The notes under the pieces: model-generated
The model's input: only the letters and a program-made list of their open reading frames with translations
Told to the model about the DNA's origin: nothing
Database searches by the model: none
Assembly (NCBI GenBank): GCA_020433835.1
Contig: JAGRBY010000225.1
Location: 1 to 10,342, forward strand
DNA length: 10,342 nucleotides
From: Anaerolineae bacterium
GTDB lineage: Bacteria > Chloroflexota > Anaerolineae > 4572-78 > J111
Reading direction: 5' to 3'
Made by a program: the position numbers and the translations under genes
In this document: positions 5,985 to 10,342 of the stretch, one piece after another
Position numbering within the stretch: position 1 is the stretch's first letter
Layout of the letters: each line of letters starts with the position of its first letter

Positions 5985-7049
5985 CTAATTCTGCAACCAC
6001 GGGTCCAACGCATCGCGTAAGCCGTCGCCGATGAGATAGATCGATAACGTGGTCAGAAAGATGAAAAATCCGGGAGCTAGTACCAGCCAGGGCGCGTTGG
6101 TGAAATTACCCAGCGAGCCTTGCATCATATTGCCCCAACTCGGCAACGGCGGGCCGATGCCGACGCCGAGATAACTCAAACCGGCCTCGGCAATAATGGC
6201 TCCGGCAATGTTGAAGACAGCAACTACAATAATAATCGAGGCGACGTTGGGTAACATATGTTGAAACATGATGCGCCAGATAGAGGCTCCGGTAGCCCGG
6301 CTGGCCAGAATATATTCACGTTCACGGATTGAAAATATCTGCCCCCGAATGAGGCGCGAGATGCCCATCCACCCGAGCGCCCCAATGGTAATGGCTAATC
6401 CTTCGGGAGAACGTAAAAAGGGAAATGTACTTAACAGAATAATAAGAAAGAATAGATCAGGGATACTGCCCAGGGTTTGAATAATCGCGTTAATGATATC
6501 GTCTATTATAGTAGCTGCATAATAACCGCTAATCAGGCCGGCAATCACCCCTAACGTCATCGACACAATAGCGACATAAGCCCCAATTCGCAGCGAGATG
6601 CGCCCGCCGTGAATGGCGCGGGACAGAACATCGCGCCCGGCTTGATCGGTACCTAACCAATGGCACTCGCCAAGATCAGCATTTAGGCAAAAACGCAGAC
6701 CGTCTACGGCATCGGAAGCCATCTCCGACCATAGCGACCATTGGCAGCCATTGCTGCTCTGGCAGGTAAAACCGAACTGCTCAAATTTAGGCCAGCCTGC
6801 TTCAAACCAGGTAGGCGGATCGCTGCGTTCACGCAGATTGGTAGCGGTTGGATCAAAACCAAGGACATGGTCGGTAATCCAAGGAGCTGCCAACGTGATG
6901 ATAATCATCACTGCGCCCAAAGCCATCGCCGCCAGCGTGATTTTATCGCGCATTAATTTTCTTCTAACAGCCCCCCAGTAGGTTATTTCTTCGAATTCTT
7001 CTGTCGATTGAGCCAGCCGACCGGAGAGGGGGAGGGTTTGTTCAGCCAT
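5985..7049 (-). CDS. ABC importer permease, DppC/OppC type
   Basis: Inner-membrane permease of the binding-protein-dependent peptide/nickel/opine class (354 residues). Seen: cytoplasmic N-terminus, TM1 at about 38-58, the hallmark 'HWLGTDQAGRDVLSR' (130-144), and TM segments at about 156-178, 190-210, 217-236 and 270-290. The EAA loop 'REYILASRATGASIW' (from 244) docks on the ATPase, and the last TM (323-343) precedes 'GDGLRDALDPWL'. It is longer than most DppC proteins (about 300) because the segment between TM1 and the GTDQ motif (about 66-129) is expanded and holds four Cys (96, 102, 121, 129), likely outside the membrane. It is third in the minus-strand operon, 93 bp after permease B; the ribosome site is weak (AAAGAG). 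Substrate unknown: peptides or oligosaccharides are both possible for this family. Confidence 0.93.
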   Translation of the reverse strand: MAEQTLPLSGRLAQSTEEFEEITYWGAVRRKLMRDKITLAAMALGAVMIIITLAAPWITDHVLGFDPTATNLRERSDPPTWFEAGWPKFEQFGFTCQSSNGCQWSLWSEMASDAVDGLRFCLNADLGECHWLGTDQAGRDVLSRAIHGGRISLRIGAYVAIVSMTLGVIAGLISGYYAATIIDDIINAIIQTLGSIPDLFFLIILLSTFPFLRSPEGLAITIGALGWMGISRLIRGQIFSIREREYILASRATGASIWRIMFQHMLPNVASIIIVVAVFNIAGAIIAEAGLSYLGVGIGPPLPSWGNMMQGSLGNFTNAPWLVLAPGFFIFLTTLSIYLIGDGLRDALDPWLQN

Positions 7050-7098
7050 ACGTTTACTCTTTAGGAAGTTCGTTTAATTTTTTACGGTAGTGAGCTAG

Positions 7099-7117
7099 TT
7101 CTGCTTTGCGAGCAGAA
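7099..7117. repeat. Small hairpin between the two permease genes
   Basis: TTCTGCT (7099-7105), a 5-base loop, AGCAGAA (7111-7117): a perfect 7-bp stem in the 93-bp spacer after the permease B stop. On the minus strand it is followed only at a distance by an A-rich stretch, not T-rich, so it is not a typical terminator. It could protect the upstream mRNA or be chance. Confidence 0.35.
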
Positions 7118-7142
7118 TAGTGTAGAGCGTTATGGGATTGAT

Positions 7143-8189
7143 CTAGGCGATGACTTCGTACTTCACCCGCGGATCAGCAACGCTGTAGAGAATATCGACC
7201 ATTAATAATCCCATAATACCAAGCACAGAGCTAATGACAAATAGCCCCATAATAACCGGATAGTCGCGGGCATTGATGGCCAAAATGGCTAAGCGGCCCA
7301 TCCCCGGCCAGGAAAAAACAGTTTCAAAGAGAATTGAACCGGAAAGCGCCAGCAGAAAAATACCGCTTAAGCCGGTGATAACGGGCATCAATGCGTTTCT
7401 TAAAACATGCCGAAAAATCACGAACCGTTCTTGCAATCCCTTAGCCCGGGCCGTGCGAACATAATCTTGATTAAGCACTTCGAGCATTTCAAAACGCACT
7501 ATCCGCGAGTAGCCAATCCAACCGCCGATGGCACCGACAGTAGCCGGTAAGAGCAAATGGTGCAGCCGATCCAGCAGCGAACCATCGCCGATGGTCTGCA
7601 TGCCGCTGAGCGGGACAAGCCCCAGGAAACCGCCCAGAAAAATCAAGAGCAGCAATCCCAACCACCAGTGCGGCACGGTATTGAGGGCCACAGTGAGCAC
7701 CCGAATGCTGTGGTCGGGCCAGTCGCCACGCCGAACTGCGGCCCAAATTCCCAGAGGAATGCCCAGCAAGCCGATGATCATACTGGTGAGGGCCAAAATA
7801 AATGTAGCCCCCATACGCTCAACAATCAGATCAATAACGCTCTCGCCCTTGAATAAAAACGATTTGCCGAAATCGAGCCGTATAATACCGTGACCACATC
7901 GGCTTTGTTCACTCAAACAGAAGCCGCTGCGCCAGGTTTCATTGGCGGGTAACCAGTCTTCGCCGGCGAACCAACTCACATATTGTACAAAAATGTTGCG
8001 GTCGATGCCGTAGAAACGTTCCAGGCGGGCCACATCGGCGCTGGTAACGCTGGGGTCATCATCTAAAAACTGTAATGGGCCACCGGGAGCAGCCTGGTAG
8101 ATAGAAAACGCAATTAAAGTGGCTACCCAAGCCAACATTATCGATTGGACACCGCGCCGAATGATGTAACGCATGAGGGCACTATTCAT
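7143..8189 (-). CDS. ABC importer permease, DppB/OppB type
   Basis: Inner-membrane permease (348 residues) partnering the DppC-type permease. Seen: TM1 at about 13-33 ending in 'YQAAPGGP', the 'YGIDRNIFVQYVSWF' segment (60-74), and TM segments at about 128-150, 168-195, 212-230, 270-292 and 312-335. The EAA loop 'QDYVRTARAKGLQERFVIFR' (241-260) lies on the cytoplasmic side, followed by 'FSWPGMGRLA' and C-terminal 'DILYSVADPRVKY', both diagnostic of DppB/OppB. The extracytoplasmic loop after TM1 carries an extra stretch with Cys91 and Cys98, which may pair. ATG at 8189 is preferred because AGGA lies 7 bases upstream; the ATG at 8174 has no such site. It follows the binding-protein gene after an attenuator-like hairpin. 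Confidence 0.94.
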   Translation of the reverse strand: MNSALMRYIIRRGVQSIMLAWVATLIAFSIYQAAPGGPLQFLDDDPSVTSADVARLERFYGIDRNIFVQYVSWFAGEDWLPANETWRSGFCLSEQSRCGHGIIRLDFGKSFLFKGESVIDLIVERMGATFILALTSMIIGLLGIPLGIWAAVRRGDWPDHSIRVLTVALNTVPHWWLGLLLLIFLGGFLGLVPLSGMQTIGDGSLLDRLHHLLLPATVGAIGGWIGYSRIVRFEMLEVLNQDYVRTARAKGLQERFVIFRHVLRNALMPVITGLSGIFLLALSGSILFETVFSWPGMGRLAILAINARDYPVIMGLFVISSVLGIMGLLMVDILYSVADPRVKYEVIA

Positions 8190-8231
8190 CAGTCAATCCT
8201 GTCAAAAGTGTTAAACCTACAATTTAACAGC

Positions 8232-8269
8232 TTAAAAAGAACGGCAGCCACCTAAAACGGTAGCTGCCG
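8232..8269 (-). terminator. Intrinsic terminator/attenuator between binding protein and permease genes
   Basis: On the minus strand CGGCAGCTACC (8269-8259), loop GTTTTA (8258-8253) and GGTGGCTGCCG (8252-8242) form an 11-bp stem with one G-U pair, followed at once by TTCTTTTTAA. It is a good Rho-independent shape, 22 bases after the stop of the binding-protein gene and 43 bases before the permease B gene. In binding-protein operons such partial terminators, or 3'-end-protecting hairpins, are known to raise binding protein over membrane components; that role is inferred here. Confidence 0.75.
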
Positions 8270-8291
8270 CCCAATTCGCTAATACACGTTC

Positions 8292-10175
8292 CTATTGGGG
8301 TTCCTCTGCAACATACCAATCTTCAGAGTTCCAGCCAATACCTAAAGGTGAAATGGGATCCGATTCGATACCTTGCACGCGATTGTTTTGCCCGCTCCAC
8401 GACTTATTATAGAACAAGAAAACATAAGGTGCTTCTTCAGCAATAATCCGCTGAACTTCTTGATACCGTTCTATGCGATATTCCTGGTCGTACGTTTTGC
8501 CTGCCTCTTCAAACAGGGCTTCAACCTCATCATTGACGTAAGCAACCGAGTTAAGGGCCGGAATGTTTTCTTTGGCCCAGATGGTGTACATAATGTGGGG
8601 TTCAATGGTAGCACGCCAGCCGCCGACAAACATATCCCAATCCGGCTCTTCGGCGTCGGTGGCTTCTAAGAAGCTGGCCCATTCTAGAGCATCAATTTCA
8701 ACGTTAATGCCAATTTGTGACAAAAAGTCTTGGGTCGTGACGGCGATTAACTCGCGCGTTTGGCTGGTGTTAGGACCAAACAACAGTTTAAGCGATAGTT
8801 GTTCGCCATTTTCATCCAGCATTTGGTTGGCGTCCGGGTCGTAGGTATAACCGGCTTCTTCCATCAGTTCAATGGCTTTATCCGGATCATAGTCGTAACA
8901 TTCTACATCCGGATTGTAGACCCACGATGTTTCAGGGTAGATCGAGCATAAGCGCTTAGCTTGCCCGAGCATCACTTCATCGGTGAGCAGTTGCTTATCA
9001 AGAGCATAGTTAATGGCCTGCCGAACAAGAACATCGTGGGTGGGGAAGCCCTCGCGGGTGTTAAGGCCGATGTAGCTCCAACTGGCGGCGGCGGGCCACC
9101 ATTCATAGACGGTTACGTTATCAAGTTGACGGGCAGCTTCCAGGTTTTCCGGTGTAATTGTGCCGGTGTCGCTTTCGCCGCTGACCATTTTTTGATAAGA
9201 GATGTCTTGGTCGGGCACAATTTCAATCGTATAACGCTCGATACTGGGGGCACCCTTATACCAATAGTTTTCGTTGGCTTCAAAAATGACGAACTGGTCA
9301 CGTTCCCATTCAACCAATTTGTAGGGGCCGGAGACGACCGAGGGATGGTTGATTTCCGGGTTCTGCTCCGGATCATCCCAGGATAACCCTTCCCAAATAT
9401 GCTTGGGCAGCGGGGTGATCAAACCGGACATCTGCCCCAAAGCCGGGGCATAGATCTCATCAATCTTAATTTCTAAGGTATAATCATCGAGCGCTTCGTA
9501 AGAGGTTATAAACTCTAATTGAGACAAATACGGAAAACCATTATCAGGGTTGATAACCTGGTCATATGTCCACTTATAGTCATTGGCGGTCAGCGGTTCA
9601 CCATCGCTCCACTTCATATCTTGACGTAGATTAAAGGTAAAGGTTAAGCCATCTTCAGAAATAGTGTAGCTTTCGGCCATATTGGGAATGTATTCCAGCG
9701 TCTTTTCATCCAAACGCAACAAAGCTGAGGCGTAGACCATACCCTGATAACCACTGGAAGCAGTATCGGTGGTTTGGTAGGGGTGAAAGCTAACCGCATC
9801 GGAAGTAGCGACGTCGCGATACTCACCGCCGAAATGGGCTTGCTCACGCGGGGTAGACACATCCTCATCGCTGGTTACCGTAACACCGCCTTCTAATTCT
9901 TTGGCTGAGGCCGCCTGAGACTCATTCACCACCGCAGCAGACTCGTCCGTTTCTTCTACGGCTGCTTCCTCTGTTGCTTCAACAGCGGCTTCTTCGGTTG
10001 CTTCTTCAGCGGTCTCTTCCATGGCTTCTTTAGTGGGTTCGGCTGCTTCTTCTTGTGGCTCTGCTTCGGGCTTAGGCTGTTCGGGCGCTGCTCCTCCACA
10101 GGCTGTCAAGAAAAATCCTAACAAACTCACTAAAGCTATAATAGTCAAATGTCTTATAAAGTTTCTTTTACGCAT
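8292..10175 (-). CDS. ABC importer substrate-binding lipoprotein, family 5 (SBP_bac_5)
   Basis: Extracellular solute-binding protein (627 residues from the preferred start) delivering substrate to the two permeases downstream. Seen: basic n-region (MRKRNF), hydrophobic core, lipobox L-T-A-C with lipidated Cys26, an Ala/Glu/Thr-rich linker to about residue 105, then the mature domain beginning 'GGEYRDVAT'. Family 5 landmarks include 'LTFTFNLRQDMKWSDGEPLTANDYKW', split by the usual turn, 'SGPYKLVEWERDQF', and 'VRQAINYALDKQLL' followed by 'DPDKAIELMEEAGY'. A Cys pair ('RLCSIYPE', 'DVECYDYD') is about 18 residues apart. The frame is open to 10262; ATG at 10175 is preferred because GGAGGAGAG (10186-10194) precedes it and it begins a standard signal peptide. 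ATG at 10208, with AAGGA 8 bases upstream, is an alternative adding 11 residues. The substrate may be peptide, sugar or nickel. Confidence 0.94.
   Translation of the reverse strand: MRKRNFIRHLTIIALVSLLGFFLTACGGAAPEQPKPEAEPQEEAAEPTKEAMEETAEEATEEAAVEATEEAAVEETDESAAVVNESQAASAKELEGGVTVTSDEDVSTPREQAHFGGEYRDVATSDAVSFHPYQTTDTASSGYQGMVYASALLRLDEKTLEYIPNMAESYTISEDGLTFTFNLRQDMKWSDGEPLTANDYKWTYDQVINPDNGFPYLSQLEFITSYEALDDYTLEIKIDEIYAPALGQMSGLITPLPKHIWEGLSWDDPEQNPEINHPSVVSGPYKLVEWERDQFVIFEANENYWYKGAPSIERYTIEIVPDQDISYQKMVSGESDTGTITPENLEAARQLDNVTVYEWWPAAASWSYIGLNTREGFPTHDVLVRQAINYALDKQLLTDEVMLGQAKRLCSIYPETSWVYNPDVECYDYDPDKAIELMEEAGYTYDPDANQMLDENGEQLSLKLLFGPNTSQTRELIAVTTQDFLSQIGINVEIDALEWASFLEATDAEEPDWDMFVGGWRATIEPHIMYTIWAKENIPALNSVAYVNDEVEALFEEAGKTYDQEYRIERYQEVQRIIAEEAPYVFLFYNKSWSGQNNRVQGIESDPISPLGIGWNSEDWYVAEEPQ
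9951..9998. repeat. Tandem 24-bp repeat in the lipoprotein linker
   Basis: Two adjacent 24-base units (9951-9974 and 9975-9998, 18 of 24 identical) encode TEEAAVEE and TEEAAVEA in the acidic linker that tethers the binding domain to the membrane anchor. Most of the six differences keep the encoded residue. Such linkers usually vary in length by slippage. Confidence 0.6.
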
Positions 10176-10185
10176 TAGAGTACTA

Positions 10186-10194
10186 CTCTCCTCC
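10186..10194 (-). promoter_or_regulatory. Ribosome binding site of the binding lipoprotein gene
   Basis: The minus strand reads GGAGGAGAG ten bases before ATG (10175). It would lie inside the coding region if translation began at the ATG at 10208 or at 10262, which argues for the downstream start. Confidence 0.6.
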
Positions 10195-10275
10195 TTTTTA
10201 TTTAACATACCACCATCCTTTAAAGATCGCTCATCACGCTGCAATTGAGCATTATTTGCCACGACAACTTTTAAC

Positions 10276-10333
10276 GATTGCCTTGCCCCAAAGCATTACA
10301 ACGTGGCTATTTAGACAAAGCTGCCAGGCAATC
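10276..10333. promoter_or_regulatory. Inverted repeat upstream of the ABC operon
   Basis: GATTGCCT (10276-10283) and AGGCAATC (10326-10333) are perfect 8-bp inverted arms 42 bases apart, extendable to 10 of 12 matches (gattgccttgcc / tggcaggcaatc region). They lie about 100-160 bases before the lipoprotein start, in the likely promoter or leader of the operon. They may be paired operator sites for DNA looping or a leader stem. No convincing -35/-10 pair was found, and the region continues beyond the window. Confidence 0.3.
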
Positions 10334-10342
10334 AACCGCCTG

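Noticed and set aside
8961..9386. 141-codon plus-strand open frame
   Set aside because: Antisense to the binding-protein gene, with no family match or ribosome site.
9941..10080. Repetitive GCTTCTTC-rich tract, considered as a CRISPR or satellite array
   Set aside because: It codes for the acidic Ala/Glu/Thr linker of the lipoprotein; units are short, degenerate and in frame, with no spacer structure.

Overview
The window looks like a bacterial chromosome segment of moderate GC content with AT-rich intergenic regions. Several traits suggest a Chloroflexota (Anaerolineae/Caldilineae-like) bacterium: a family 5 solute-binding lipoprotein with a long Ala/Glu/Thr-rich linker behind its lipobox, a two-RCK membrane protein, and many small palindromic intergenic repeats. 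This placement is inference; no rRNA or other marker gene is present.

Layout. (1) Positions 1-1222, plus strand: the 3' part of a ribokinase gene and a complete D-ribose pyranase gene (rbsK-rbsD), which together convert incoming ribose to ribose 5-phosphate. (2) Positions 1336-5224, minus strand: a probable co-directional set, in transcription order a large membrane protein with two tandem RCK (TrkA-type) NAD-binding domains, a protein of unknown function whose start overlaps the RCK stop, an isochorismatase-family hydrolase and a small SRPBCC-fold protein. (3) Positions 5451-5852, plus strand: a RidA/YjgF-family protein transcribed divergently from the RCK gene. (4) Positions 5985-10175, minus strand: an oligopeptide/nickel/sugar-type ABC importer operon in the order binding lipoprotein, permease B, permease C. 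An attenuator-like hairpin separates the binding protein from the permeases. No ATPase gene is present in the window.

Intergenic DNA is dominated by palindromes: an imperfect 63-bp inverted repeat between rbsK and rbsD, an 87-bp hairpin between the convergent rbsD and SRPBCC genes, a 117-bp element with nested perfect arms between the divergent RCK and ridA genes, and a 58-bp palindromic repeat present twice in opposite orientation (1811-1868 and 5899-5956, 48/58 identical). The two copies bracket the isochorismatase-unknown-RCK-ridA block. No CRISPR array, tRNA, rRNA, transposase or phage gene was seen.

Most of the window is ordinary metabolism and transport. The points most worth a second look are the RCK protein, which has a channel-like membrane part without a recognisable K+ selectivity filter and is translationally linked to an unknown protein, and the set of palindromic repeats. 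I found no convincing new defence or mobile system.
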